From: Verrucosispora sioxanthis
GTDB lineage: Bacteria > Actinomycetota > Actinomycetes > Mycobacteriales > Micromonosporaceae
DNA: 64,000 bases
Direction of reading: 5' to 3'
Assembly: GCF_010560025.1 (NCBI RefSeq)
Contig: NZ_SAIY01000002.1
Span: forward strand, 620,001-684,000
Of this stretch, positions 7,605 through 16,073 are shown piece by piece. The notes beneath the pieces were generated by a model. That model saw nothing but the letters and a program-made list of their open reading frames with translations, did not search any database and had not been told where the DNA came from. Made by a program: the position numbers and the translations under genes. The stretch's first letter is position 1; every line of letters begins with the position of its first letter.

Positions 7605-9485
7605 GTGGCGGCGACCCTCACCCCGACCCGCCCTGACACGGCCGGCCGTCAACCCTCCGACGACCCGTCGTCCGGCTCCGCCCGCCGGATCCGCCCCACC
7701 GGGCCACGGCGACGGTCCGGGCTTCGGTGGCACTCGACCCCTCTGAGGTCCGGGCAGATCGTCACCACCCAGGTGGTGGCGGCGGCAATCGTCGTGGTCG
7801 CGGGCCGGGGTCACCTGGCGACGGCCGCCACGACACTCGCGGCAGCCGTGCTGCTCACCGTGACCTGGGGCCGGGTCCGCCGACGATGGCTGCACGAGTG
7901 GCTGGTCATCGGCGTCGGCTTCCTGGCCCGGCGGCGCGCGACCAGACCCGACGACGGCCCGACCGAGCTGCTCGATCTGGTGAACCCCGACACCGTCATC
8001 GGTTCCGTCGAGCTGGGCGACGGTTCCGCCGCCGTGCTGGACGACCCGGACGGCCTGGTGGCGCTGTTGGAGATCGGCGATCCGGCCGACCTGCTCGGTG
8101 ACCGCGAGCAGCCGCTACCGTCGCCCGCGTCGCTGCTCCCGGCGGAGACCGATCCGGGGCCGCCGGTACGCGTACAACTTCTCCTGACCGGTACGCCGGC
8201 ACCGGCGGTCGGTGCCGGCGGTGGTGCGGCGGCCGTCTCGTACCGTCAGCTCACCGACGGACAGCTGGCCGGGCGGGAACGGGCGGTGCTGGCGGTGCGG
8301 GTGTCGCGGGCGGGCGGCTGGCCGGAGGAGGCGCTGCGGCACGCCCTGGCAGGCACCGTGCGACGGATCGTCCGGCGGCTGCGACCGTTGACCGTGCGCC
8401 CGATGGGCGAGCAACCGATCCGGCGGGTGCTCGCCGAGTTCGCCCACCACGACGGACGTCCGGTCCGGGAGTCCTGGCAGGCGGTCCGCTGCGGCGACCT
8501 ACTGCAGACCACCTTCTGGTTGAGCGGCTGGCCGGGCGGGCAGCCGGCCGCACTCGTGCCCCGGCTGTGGACGCTGCCGGCGACGGCGATCACGGTCTCG
8601 CTGCACGCCGGGACGGATCGGCCGACCGCGAGCGGGCTGCTCGTTCGGCTGGCCGCGGCAACACCCGCCGAGTTGTCCGACGCGGCCCGACAGTTGCGGC
8701 GGACGGCGGTCGCCGAGGGCGTGCCGGTGGAACGGCTCGACGGCCGGCAGTTGGACGGGCTCGCCGGAACGCTGCCGTTGGCCCGGCCCGGGACACCACT
8801 GCTGACCGGTGCCGGGAACCCGAAGCGGGTGGCGCCGTACGGTGCCGCGAACCTGGTGCGGGAGGTGCCGTTCGGCGCCGCCGGGTTGATGCTCGGCGTC
8901 AACCGGCACGGCGACGCCGTCACCGTCCGGCTGTTCCGGCCGGAGAGCACCCGGCTGATGCTCGTCGGTGGGGTGCCCGCCGCCCAACTGGTCGCCGTGC
9001 GCGCGATGGCACTCGGTGCCCGGGTGATCGTCCAGACGGCCCGGCCGCACGCCTGGGCGCGGTTCGTCCGGGGCACCGGTGCGCCGGGCAGGCCTGTTCC
9101 GCTGGTACCACCGGGCCGCCCGGTCACGAACGAGCCCGGGACGCCGCTCGCCCCGGTGCTCGTGGTGCTGGACGCACCACCGCCGACCGGTCCCCGACCG
9201 GGCACCGCCTGGCACACCACGCTACTGGTCCGCGACGTGCTGACCCCGGCCGACGCGGACGCGCTGGGCCGGGCCGACCTGGCGGTTTTCCAGCCGCTCA
9301 GCCGGGCGGAAGCCACCGTTGCCGGCAACGCACTGGGGCTCGGCGACGCGGCGGAGTCGCTGACCCGCATCCGGCACGACATGCTCGCGGTGGTCAACCG
9401 ACGCGCCCTGCGATGGGCCCTGCTCGCCCGCACCCCGATCGAGGCGCAGCTCATCGACGTCCGAGCCATCGACCAAGCAGGATGA
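7605..9485 (+). CDS. eccE: Type VII secretion membrane protein EccE
   Basis: About 626 residues. Two adjacent N-terminal transmembrane helices (SGQIVTTQVVAAAIVVVAG and HLATAATTLAAAVLLTVTW) are followed by a basic loop (GRVRRRW), WLVIGVGFLARRR and a large soluble domain rich in Val/Leu/Arg. This is the architecture of EccE, the outer-edge component of the ESX membrane complex. The GTG at 7605 is preferred over the ATG at 7557 because GGGAGGG lies four bases upstream and the codons before it look non-coding. It is divergent from the WXG100 pair. EccB, EccC and EccD are absent from the window, so the rest of the machine must be encoded elsewhere. Assignment rests on architecture and context rather than a catalytic motif. 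Confidence 0.75.
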   Translation: MAATLTPTRPDTAGRQPSDDPSSGSARRIRPTGPRRRSGLRWHSTPLRSGQIVTTQVVAAAIVVVAGRGHLATAATTLAAAVLLTVTWGRVRRRWLHEWLVIGVGFLARRRATRPDDGPTELLDLVNPDTVIGSVELGDGSAAVLDDPDGLVALLEIGDPADLLGDREQPLPSPASLLPAETDPGPPVRVQLLLTGTPAPAVGAGGGAAAVSYRQLTDGQLAGRERAVLAVRVSRAGGWPEEALRHALAGTVRRIVRRLRPLTVRPMGEQPIRRVLAEFAHHDGRPVRESWQAVRCGDLLQTTFWLSGWPGGQPAALVPRLWTLPATAITVSLHAGTDRPTASGLLVRLAAATPAELSDAARQLRRTAVAEGVPVERLDGRQLDGLAGTLPLARPGTPLLTGAGNPKRVAPYGAANLVREVPFGAAGLMLGVNRHGDAVTVRLFRPESTRLMLVGGVPAAQLVAVRAMALGARVIVQTARPHAWARFVRGTGAPGRPVPLVPPGRPVTNEPGTPLAPVLVVLDAPPPTGPRPGTAWHTTLLVRDVLTPADADALGRADLAVFQPLSRAEATVAGNALGLGDAAESLTRIRHDMLAVVNRRALRWALLARTPIEAQLIDVRAIDQAG

Positions 9486-9530
9486 TCTCGCGGGTTCCGC
9501 CCGTGCGCCCGCCGTGGCACCATGCCCGCC

Positions 9531-9917
9531 ATGGGTTTTCTGAAAGGTCTACTGATCCGGGTCGGCGCCACGGCGGTGGCCTTCTGGCTGGCCACACTGC
9601 TCATTCCCGGCATCTCGCTCGACACGGAGTCGATCTCCGAGACGATCCTGACCCTGATCCTCGTCGCGGTCATCTTCGGGGTCGTCAACGGGGTGCTCCA
9701 GCCGATCATCAAGACCGTCGGCTGCGGTTTCTACCTGCTCACCCTCGGTCTGATCGCACTCGTGGTGAACGGTCTGCTGTTCCTGCTCACCGGCTGGATC
9801 GCGGATCAGGCGGGGTTGCCCTTCGACGTCGACGGCTTCTGGCCGGCCGCGGTGCTGGGCGCGCTCTTCGTCGGGATCGTCACCTGGATCCTCGGCGCCA
9901 TCCTCGACCGCGACTGA
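9531..9917 (+). CDS. Phage holin family 4-like membrane protein
   Basis: A short integral membrane protein (about 128 residues) with four predicted helices: VGATAVAFWLATLLIPGISL, ETILTLILVAVIFGVVNGVL, YLLTLGLIALVVNGLLFLLT and WPAAVLGALFVGIVTWILGA. The pattern with QPIIK after the second helix and a charged C-terminus matches the widespread phage-holin-family/DUF360 proteins. These are chromosomal in most bacteria and of unknown function despite the name. The ATG at 9531 (MGFLKG) is the usual family start; an ATG at 9522 is also in frame. No phage genes are nearby, so lysis is unlikely. Confidence 0.8.
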   Translation: MGFLKGLLIRVGATAVAFWLATLLIPGISLDTESISETILTLILVAVIFGVVNGVLQPIIKTVGCGFYLLTLGLIALVVNGLLFLLTGWIADQAGLPFDVDGFWPAAVLGALFVGIVTWILGAILDRD

Positions 9918-10033
9918 CCGCGACACGGCACCGACCCTGCCGGTGGTCGCCGCCCGACGGTGGCCACCCCGGCAGGGCGGTCGCGCCGGCCATATCGCGG
10001 GAATTGGCTGCGGAAACGGCCACGCCGAGGCAC

Positions 10034-10039
10034 TAGCTT
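10034..10039 (+). promoter_or_regulatory. -10 element of a leaderless promoter
   Basis: TAGCTT fits TANNNT and ends 7 nt before the GTG at 10047. This places the transcription start at or one base before that GTG and supports it as the translation start of the GNAT gene. Confidence 0.5.
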
Positions 10040-10046
10040 CGACAGG

Positions 10047-10544
10047 GTGTTCACTCTCGCCCGCGTCGACGGCTACATGATCAGCACCGATCCGACCCGG
10101 CTCGATCTGGATCTCGTGCACGGCTGGCTCAGCCGGGACGCGTACTGGGCGCTCGGGCGGGACCGGGAGACGGTGACGCGGGCGTTCGCCGGCTCCCTCG
10201 GCTTCGGCGTGTACCGGCCGGCGGACGGCCGGCAGGTCGCCGTCGCCCGGGTCATCACCGACCGGGCCACCTTCGGCTACCTCTGCGACGTCTACGTCGA
10301 CCGGGCCGAACGGGGTCGCGGGCTGGGCACCTGGCTGGCGGGCGCGGTCCGTGACCACCTGGCCGAGCTCGGCGTACGCCGGATCCTGCTGGCCACCAAC
10401 GACGCGCACGGGGTGTACGCGAAGGTCGGCTTCGACCCCGTACGCGCCGACCGCTGGATGGAACTCGACCGGCGCGACCAGGCCGTGAGTCCGCTCACCA
10501 GCAAGGATCGACAACCCGGTACGCCCCTTACGGTGGAGCCGTGA
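10047..10544 (+). CDS. GNAT family N-acetyltransferase
   Basis: About 165 residues. The acetyl-CoA-binding core is visible as YLCDVYVDRAERGRGLGTWL, where RGRGLG is the R/Q-x-x-G-x-G/A pyrophosphate loop. It is followed by the usual helix and IRRILLATNDAHGVYAKVGF, in which NDAHGVYAKVGF is the C-terminal motif B region. It transfers an acetyl group from acetyl-CoA to an unknown amine. The GTG at 10047 is chosen because a TANNNT box sits directly upstream (leaderless); an ATG at 10077 is an alternative. Its stop overlaps the rarD start by 4 bp. Confidence 0.85.
   Translation: MFTLARVDGYMISTDPTRLDLDLVHGWLSRDAYWALGRDRETVTRAFAGSLGFGVYRPADGRQVAVARVITDRATFGYLCDVYVDRAERGRGLGTWLAGAVRDHLAELGVRRILLATNDAHGVYAKVGFDPVRADRWMELDRRDQAVSPLTSKDRQPGTPLTVEP
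10529..10534 (+). promoter_or_regulatory. Possible internal leaderless -10 for rarD
   Basis: TACGGT ends 6 nt before the rarD GTG at 10541, so the predicted +1 coincides with the G of the start codon. It lies within the end of the GNAT gene, suggesting rarD can also be transcribed alone. Confidence 0.4.
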
Positions 10545-11476
10545 CGTCGCTCCGCCTCGGCTACCTCTACGGACTCGGTGCGTACCTGCTGTGGGGGTTC
10601 TTTCCGCTCTACTTCAAACTGCTGCGCCCGGCCGGTCCGCTGGAGATCCTGGCCCACCGGGTGGTGTGGTCCGTCGCCTTCGTCGCGCTGCTGCTCGTCG
10701 CGCTGCGCAACGTCGGCTTCCTCCGGTCCCTGCTGCGCCGGCCCCGGACCCTCGCGGGGATCGGTGCCGCCGCCACGCTGATCGCGGTCAACTGGTTCAC
10801 CTACATCTACGGCGTGAACTCCGACCGGGTGGTGGAGACCGCGCTCGGCTACTTCATCAACCCGCTGGTGGTGGTCCTGCTCGGGGTGCTGGTGCTGCGC
10901 GAGCGGCTGCGCCCGGCACAGTGGTCGGCGCTCGGCGTCGGCGCCCTGGCCGTGGCCGTGCTCACCGTCGACTACGGTCGGCTGCCGTACCTCGCGCTCA
11001 TCCTGGCGTTCTCCTTCGGTGGATACAGCCTGGTGAAGAAGCGCCTCGGCCTGCCCGCGGCGGAGGGTCTGTTCGTCGAGTCGGCCGTGTTGTCCCTGCC
11101 CGCACTGGGCTACCTCGGCTGGCTCGCCGCCACCGGTGACGCCGCGTTCGGCCACGTCTCGGCCGGCCACACGGCCCTGCTGGTGCTCGCCGGTGCGTTG
11201 ACCGCGATCCCGCTGCTGCTCTTCGCCGGTGCCGCCAACCGGCTGCCGCTGACCGCCCTCGGGATGCTCCAGTACGTGGCGCCGATCCTCCAGCTCGGCT
11301 GCGGCGTACTGATCTTCCACGAGCCGATGCCGCCGGCCCGGTTGGCCGGCTTCGCCCTGGTCTGGCTCGCGCTGATCGTCTTCACCGCCGACGCGGTACG
11401 CCAGGCCCGACACACCCGCCGGCTGCGCCTGGACGGCACCGTGCCCGCCACGGCGGCGGTCGCCACCAGCCGCTGA
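10541..11476 (+). CDS. rarD: EamA/RarD family transporter
   Basis: A 311-residue polytopic membrane protein of the drug/metabolite transporter superfamily with about ten helices. The RarD hallmarks are GLGAYLLWGFFPLYFKLL at the start, EILAHRVVWS, NWFTYIYGVNSDRVVETALG, and late GMLQYVAPILQLGCGVLIFHEPM. The wording of these motifs is close to the RarD subfamily, named for chloramphenicol sensitivity in E. coli; the true substrate is unknown. The start is a GTG overlapping the upstream acetyltransferase stop (GTGA). It is convergent with the anti-sigma gene. Confidence 0.9.
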   Translation: MTSLRLGYLYGLGAYLLWGFFPLYFKLLRPAGPLEILAHRVVWSVAFVALLLVALRNVGFLRSLLRRPRTLAGIGAAATLIAVNWFTYIYGVNSDRVVETALGYFINPLVVVLLGVLVLRERLRPAQWSALGVGALAVAVLTVDYGRLPYLALILAFSFGGYSLVKKRLGLPAAEGLFVESAVLSLPALGYLGWLAATGDAAFGHVSAGHTALLVLAGALTAIPLLLFAGAANRLPLTALGMLQYVAPILQLGCGVLIFHEPMPPARLAGFALVWLALIVFTADAVRQARHTRRLRLDGTVPATAAVATSR

Positions 11477-11501
11477 GGTCGCCCACCGCCGAGGTTCCGG
11501 C

Positions 11502-12194
11502 TCAGCGGACCTCGTAGGCGAGCACCGGAGTGCCGTCGGCACGGATCAGTTCCAGCCGGACCAGTTCGGCGTTGGTGAACCGGGTCGCCCCGGTTATCCG
11601 CAGGTCGTCGCCGGGAGCGGCCAGCCAGGAGCCGATCTGCTCCTGCGAGCCGTCCCCGGCGTGCGCCACCAGCCGGAAGGCGTTCGCCTTGCCGTACCCG
11701 GCCCGCTCGTCGTAGCCGCAGTGCATGGTCACCTCGGTGCCCCAGTCGGTGCCGGTCAACCCGATCTCGGCATGCACCGGCACCGTTCCGGCGACCGGCT
11801 GCATCTGCACCATCCGCACCTGGGTTCCCGGCCCGGTCGGCACCTGCCCGGCCAGCATGGTGGCCGCCCCGAAGCCGACCACCAGGGCGAACGCGGCGGC
11901 GGCCAGACCGATGACCGCGTACCGCAGCCGACCGGCCTGCCGCTCACGGCGTCGGCGCTCCCGGGCGACGTTGAGCAGTTCGGGCACCCGGGGGTTCTCC
12001 GGCGGTGGGAGGAACTGTTCCAGGCTGGCCGGATCCAACCGGCCGAGCAGACCGGGCAGCACGGCGATCTCGGAGACCGACTGCTGGCAGGCCGGGCAGT
12101 CGGCGAGATGCCGTTCGTAGGCCACCCGGTCGGCTGGGGAGAGCGCGCCCAGCACGTACGCCCCGTCGTCGTACGCGAACTCGCAACGGTTCAT
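11502..12194 (-). CDS. Zinc-finger anti-sigma factor (membrane-anchored)
   Basis: 230 residues. The N-terminal anti-sigma domain carries a ZAS-type zinc-binding signature, a His followed by two cysteines (ERHLADCPACQQS, residues ~26-38), and reads like the Rsk/Rsl family. A single transmembrane helix (YAVIGLAAAAFALVVGFGAA, about residues 90-112) leads to an extracytoplasmic domain with sheet-like sequence (VHAEIGLTGTDWGTEVTMHC, LRITGATRFTNAELVRLELI). It binds and inhibits the sigma factor encoded immediately upstream. The genes overlap by 4 bp (ATGA at 12191-12194). The extracellular domain is the likely sensor; the signal is unknown. Confidence 0.9.
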   Translation of the reverse strand: MNRCEFAYDDGAYVLGALSPADRVAYERHLADCPACQQSVSEIAVLPGLLGRLDPASLEQFLPPPENPRVPELLNVARERRRRERQAGRLRYAVIGLAAAAFALVVGFGAATMLAGQVPTGPGTQVRMVQMQPVAGTVPVHAEIGLTGTDWGTEVTMHCGYDERAGYGKANAFRLVAHAGDGSQEQIGSWLAAPGDDLRITGATRFTNAELVRLELIRADGTPVLAYEVR

Positions 12195-12769
12195 CCGGTC
12201 ACCCCCATCTCGGCCAGGACCAGCCGCAGGGAGCGCAACGCGTAGTGGGTGCGGGACTTCACCGTGCCCGGCGGAACTCCCAGCCGCGACGCCGCCTCGG
12301 AGACCGACCGCCCCTGGTAGAAGCACTCCACCAGGACATCGCGGTGTGAGGGACTGAGTCGGTTGAGGGCCTCCGCGACCGTCCACGCCTCGACGGCTCG
12401 CTCGGTTTCGTCGACGACCTCCGGCGGCTCGGGAAGTTCGTCGGTGTAGATCTCGCCGACCCGGGTGGACCGCCGCCGCCAGGCGTCGATCGCCAGGTTG
12501 CGGGCGGTGGTGAAGAGCCAGGCGCGCACCGAACCCCGCCGGGGGTCGAGCGACTCCGGATGCCGCCAGGCCCGCAGCAGTGTCTCCTGCACCAGGTCCT
12601 CGGCGCGCTGCCGGTCGCCGTTGACCAGCCGCAGCGCGTGCGCGTACAGCGCCTCGGCATGCTCGTCGTGCAGGGCGCGCAGCAGGTGGGCGTCGTGGTC
12701 GCTGATGGTCTTCTCCTCGCTCTCGGCGCGAGCGGGCGCGGTGTTACGACCAGAGATACGTGCTGTCAC
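12191..12769 (-). CDS. ECF-type RNA polymerase sigma factor
   Basis: 192 residues with both ECF domains. Region 2 is LHDEHAEALYAHALRLVNGD, RAEDLVQETLLRAWRHPE, SVRAWLFTTARNLAIDAWRRR; region 4 is NRLSPSHRDVLVECFYQGRS, EAASRLGVPPGTVKSRTHYA. The SigK/SigL-like style with a cognate ZAS anti-sigma downstream fits a membrane-stress-responsive regulator. The given start is a GTG at 12769. A strong GAGGAG lies just before an in-frame ATC at the point where close relatives seem to begin (SDHDAHLL), so the true start may be there or the GTG may be used without a leader. It is divergent from phoX, and the shared region contains PHO-type repeats. Its regulon is not visible beyond possible autoregulation. 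Confidence 0.9.
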   Translation of the reverse strand: MTARISGRNTAPARAESEEKTISDHDAHLLRALHDEHAEALYAHALRLVNGDRQRAEDLVQETLLRAWRHPESLDPRRGSVRAWLFTTARNLAIDAWRRRSTRVGEIYTDELPEPPEVVDETERAVEAWTVAEALNRLSPSHRDVLVECFYQGRSVSEAASRLGVPPGTVKSRTHYALRSLRLVLAEMGVTG

Positions 12770-12777
12770 GCCGAACG

Positions 12778-12837
12778 GTTCATTCCCAGCTCAACCTGGG
12801 ATTCCCGGGGATGGAGTTCATCGCTGGTTCACATCGA
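12778..12837 (+). promoter_or_regulatory. Two PHO-box-like direct-repeat pairs upstream of phoX
   Basis: Two pairs of contiguous 11-nt units are present: GTTCATTCCCA + GCTCAACCTGG (12778-12799) and GTTCATCGCTG + GTTCACATCGA (12816-12837). Actinobacterial PhoP binds tandem 11-nt units of the form G-(G/T)-TCAYYY-R-(G/C)-G, and three of the four units begin GTTCA. They lie about 95-155 nt before the phoX ATG and directly upstream of the divergent sigma-factor start. Phosphate-limitation control of phoX is inferred. Confidence 0.6.
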
Positions 12838-12931
12838 CGCCGACCCACGCTCACCGCGCCGCCCTAGCGTCCGGCGGGTACGCGTCGGTGACCTGCACCG
12901 ACGTGCACCGACCCTCAGGAGGATCCTCCCC

Positions 12932-15054
12932 ATGAGCGACCGTCCCCGGCTGCTCCCGCTGCTGGGCACCCCTCGCCACGGCAGCCGCGACGCCATGACC
13001 TGCCTGTACCGCTGCGGCAACGCCTGTGACCATCCGGTACCCAACACCTCCGACAACGCGTACTTCGGTGACGTGGTGAACGCCGAGGTCAGCCGCCGCG
13101 GTGTGGTCCGCGCCGGGGCGGTCGGCGCCCTGGTGCTCGGTTTCAGCGGCGCCGCGGCCGGCGCGCTGGCCGGTGCGGCCCCGCCGCCGCGGCCCCGGTC
13201 CCCCCGGTGCCGCCGGCCGGTCAGCCGGTGGCGGCCGGCCGTCGTCCGGGCAGCGGTGCCCTGAGCTTCAAGCCGATCCCGCCGAACACCCTCGACACGT
13301 TCGTCGTACCGAACGGGTACGACCACGCCGTCGTCATCCGCTGGGGTGACCCGGTGGTGCCCGGTGCGCCGGAGTTCAACCTGCGCCGGCAGACCGCCGC
13401 CGCGCAGGCCAAGCAGTTCGGCTACAACAACGACTTCGTCGGCGTGCTCCCGCTGGACAAGCGCGGCAAGCGGGCACTGCTCGTGGTCAACCACGAGTAC
13501 ACCAACGAGGACCTGATGTTCCCCGGCTTCACCAGCCAGGACGCGCTCAGCGTCGAGCAGGTGAAGGTGGCGATGGCCGCACACGGCATGTCCGTGGTGG
13601 AGATCGAGCGGGTCGCCGGCACCGGCCAGTGGCAGGTCGTCGACTCCGGCCGTCGGCCGTACAACCGCCGCGTCGACGCGCTGAGCAGCAAGTTCGAGCT
13701 GACCGGCCCGGCCGCCGGCTCGTCGTTCGTGAAGACGGCCGCCGACCCGAAGGGTCGTACGGTCATCGGCACGCTCAACAACTGCGCCGGTGGCGTCACC
13801 CCCTGGGGGACGGTGCTCTCCGGTGAGGAGAACTTCAACCAGTACTTCGTCGGCGGCGACGCGGCGCCGGAGTCGGAGAAGGCCCGGCTGGCGCGCTACG
13901 GGATCAGCACCAGCGCCCGTTACCCGAGTGGCAGCCGCAAGTGGGACCGGGCCGCCGAGCGCTTCGACCTCGCCAAGCACCCCAACGAGGCGAACCGGCA
14001 CGGCTGGGTCGTGGAGATCGATCCGTTCGACCCGGAGAGCCGCCCGCGCAAGCACACGGCGCTCGGCCGGTTCAAGCACGAGGGCGCGAACGTCATCGTC
14101 GCGCGCAACGGGCACGTGGTCGCGTACATGGGCGACGACGAGCGCTTCGACTACCTGTACAAGTTCGTCTCGGACAAGAAGTTCATGAAGGGTGACTCCT
14201 GGGTCGCCCGCAAGCACAACCTGACGCTGCTTGAGTCGGGCACCCTCTACGTCGCCAAGCTCGACCAGACCAGCGCCGGTGAGATCGACGGCTCCGGCAC
14301 CCTGCCCAGCGACGGTGCCTTCAACGGCCGGGGCCGCTGGATCAAGCTGGTCAGCGGCAACCGCTCCTACGTGGACGGGATGACCGCCGCCGAGGTGCTG
14401 ACCTTCACCCGGTTCGCCGGGGACAAGGTCGGTGCGACCAAGATGGACCGTCCGGAGGACGTCGAGCCGAGCCTGCTCACCGGCAAGGTGTATGTGGCGT
14501 TGACGAACAACTCCAACCGTGGGGTCGGTAGCAACCCGGCGCCGGACGAGGCCAATCCGCGTACCGCCAATCGGCACGGGCAGATCCTGGAGCTGGTCGA
14601 GGACCGGGGGGACAACACCAACGACACGTTCACGTGGTCGCTGCCGATCGTCTGCGGCGACCCGGCGGACCCGTCGACCTACTTCGCCGGGTACGACAAG
14701 ACCAAGGTCTCGCCGATCTCCTGCCCGGACAACGTGGCGTTCGACGGCGCCGGCAACCTCTGGATCTCCACCGACGGCAACGCGTTGGGCAGCAACGACG
14801 GCCTCTTCGCCACCGCGACCGAAGGCCCGGAGCGCGGCCACCTCAAGCAGTTCCTGACCGTGCCGGTCGGTGCGGAGACCTGCGGGCCGTTCATCACCGA
14901 GGACAACCGCTCGGTCTTCGTGGCCGTACAGCACCCGGGTGAGATCACCGGTGCCACGGTCGACAACCCGGCCTCCACCTGGCCCGACGGCGACTACGCC
15001 AAGCCGGGCGTGGTGGTGACCTGGCGGCTGGACGGCGGACCGGTCGGTAGCTGA
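12932..15054 (+). CDS. phoX: PhoX family secreted phosphatase (DUF839), frameshifted in the signal region
   Basis: A Tat-exported, metal-dependent PhoX-type phosphatase that releases phosphate from organic phosphoesters outside the cell. AGGAGGA precedes the ATG at 12932. The N-terminus contains MTCLYRCGNACDHPVPNTSD, typical of actinobacterial PhoX, then a twin-arginine motif (SRRGVV) and an Ala-rich hydrophobic stretch. One base appears to be missing between about 13168 and 13205, in a GCCCCGCCGCCGCGGCCCC context. The mature part continues in the next frame (GALSFKPIPPNTLDTFVVPN, GYDHAVVIRWGDPV, NHEYTNEDLMFPG, CAGGVTPWGTVLSGEENF, DGAGNLWISTDG, GPFITEDNRSVFVAVQHPGE). The restored length of about 707 residues is normal for the family. 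Confidence 0.85.
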
Positions 15055-15086
15055 CCCCGCCCCGGCACCGCGCCGGCCGCCGATCC

Positions 15087-15119
15087 GACGGCCCTCTCCC
15101 CACCAGGGAGGGGGCCGTC
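15087..15119. terminator. Bidirectional hairpin between phoX and the IclR gene
   Basis: A 14-bp stem (GACGGCCCTCTCCC against GGGAGGGGGCCGTC, one G.U pair) with a 5-nt loop CACCA. It sits 32 nt after the phoX stop and 17 nt beyond the IclR stop, between convergent genes. No poly-U is needed in many actinobacterial terminators. Confidence 0.75.
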
Positions 15120-15136
15120 TCGGTGGGCGGCGACGG

Positions 15137-15919
15137 TCAGTTGTCGGCGGCCAGGCCGTCGGCGATGGCGCGGGCGGCGGTGAGCAGTTTCGTCCGGACC
15201 ACCCGGGCGGAGGTCATCATCTCGCTGGCCGGCAGCGCGCAGGCCAGCACCGTCCGCCGTTCCATGTCCTTGTCCGGGCTCACCAGGACGGCGGCGCAGG
15301 CCACGCCCTGCCGGAACTGGCCCAGTTCCAACTGCATCCCGCGTCGGTCCCCCGCCGACAGGTCGGCCTCGAAGGCCTCAGGGGTGGTGAGGGTGGCGCT
15401 GGTGAACGGGCGCATGCCGTACTCGCGCAGGTAGCGGTGGCGCTGCTCGGCGGTGAGCGTGGCGAGCAGGGCCTTGCCGAGTGCGGTGGCGTGGGCGCCC
15501 TCGTCGAACCCGGGAACGAGATCCTCCAGGTACGGCGAGCGGTGGCCCTCCGCCACCGCGGTGATCGCCACCTGGCCACCCACGAACCGGCCCAGAAAAT
15601 GACTCCAGCCGGTGTCCAGAGCGGCCCGACGCAGGCTCTCCCCGATCGCCGGTGAGCCGCGGAACGCGGAGACCAGCTCGCGGTAGCGGTCGGCCACCTC
15701 CAGCCCAACGATGTACGTGCCGTCCTCCCGACGGATCACGTAGCCCTCGTAGGCGAGGGTGCGAACCAGGTGGTACGTGGTGGCCACGGTCAGCTCGCAG
15801 CGGCGGGCGATCTGTTTGACCGTCAACCCCCGTGGGGCACGACCGACCGACTCGAGCACTCGAAGCGCGCGGGAGACACTTCGGATCAGGTCCGAAGGTT
15901 CCGCCAGGGGGTCACGCAC
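15137..15919 (-). CDS. IclR family transcriptional regulator
   Basis: About 260 residues. The N-terminal winged helix-turn-helix reads LIRSVSRALRVLESVGRAPR, LTVKQIARRCELTVATTYHL, VRTLAYEGYVIRR. The C-terminal IclR effector domain includes EDLVPGFDEGAHATALGKAL, RMRPFTSATL-like and ACALPASEM. The GTG at 15919 is used because GGAGG lies 5 nt upstream; the longer open frame into the MFS gene is unlikely. It is divergent from the MFS transporter at 16074 and probably controls it through the 154-bp shared region, in response to a small (often aromatic or carboxylic) ligand that cannot be told from sequence. Confidence 0.9.
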   Translation of the reverse strand: MRDPLAEPSDLIRSVSRALRVLESVGRAPRGLTVKQIARRCELTVATTYHLVRTLAYEGYVIRREDGTYIVGLEVADRYRELVSAFRGSPAIGESLRRAALDTGWSHFLGRFVGGQVAITAVAEGHRSPYLEDLVPGFDEGAHATALGKALLATLTAEQRHRYLREYGMRPFTSATLTTPEAFEADLSAGDRRGMQLELGQFRQGVACAAVLVSPDKDMERRTVLACALPASEMMTSARVVRTKLLTAARAIADGLAADN

Positions 15920-16058
15920 AACCACCTCCGCCACCGGGGACTTACACCATATGAAAAAGCGGCCCTCCGCGAAACGCCTGATCGGGTGGATGATCCAAGG
16001 TTCTCGAATACTCGATGTGAAGTTCGCCTCACTTTCCGTTGTCGCAGTGCGGCTGGCG

Positions 16059-16064
16059 TAGGTT
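16059..16064 (+). promoter_or_regulatory. -10 element for the MFS gene
   Basis: TAGGTT matches TANNNT. The predicted +1 is about 16071, giving a 3-nt leader before the ATG at 16074. The shared region with the IclR gene also contains CTCGAATACTCGA (16003-16015), a possible regulator site. Confidence 0.45.
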
Positions 16065-16073
16065 GGCCGCACC

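Noticed and set aside
9531..9917. Phage or lysis function for the holin-family protein
   Set aside because: No phage genes nearby; this family is widespread on chromosomes and the name is historical.
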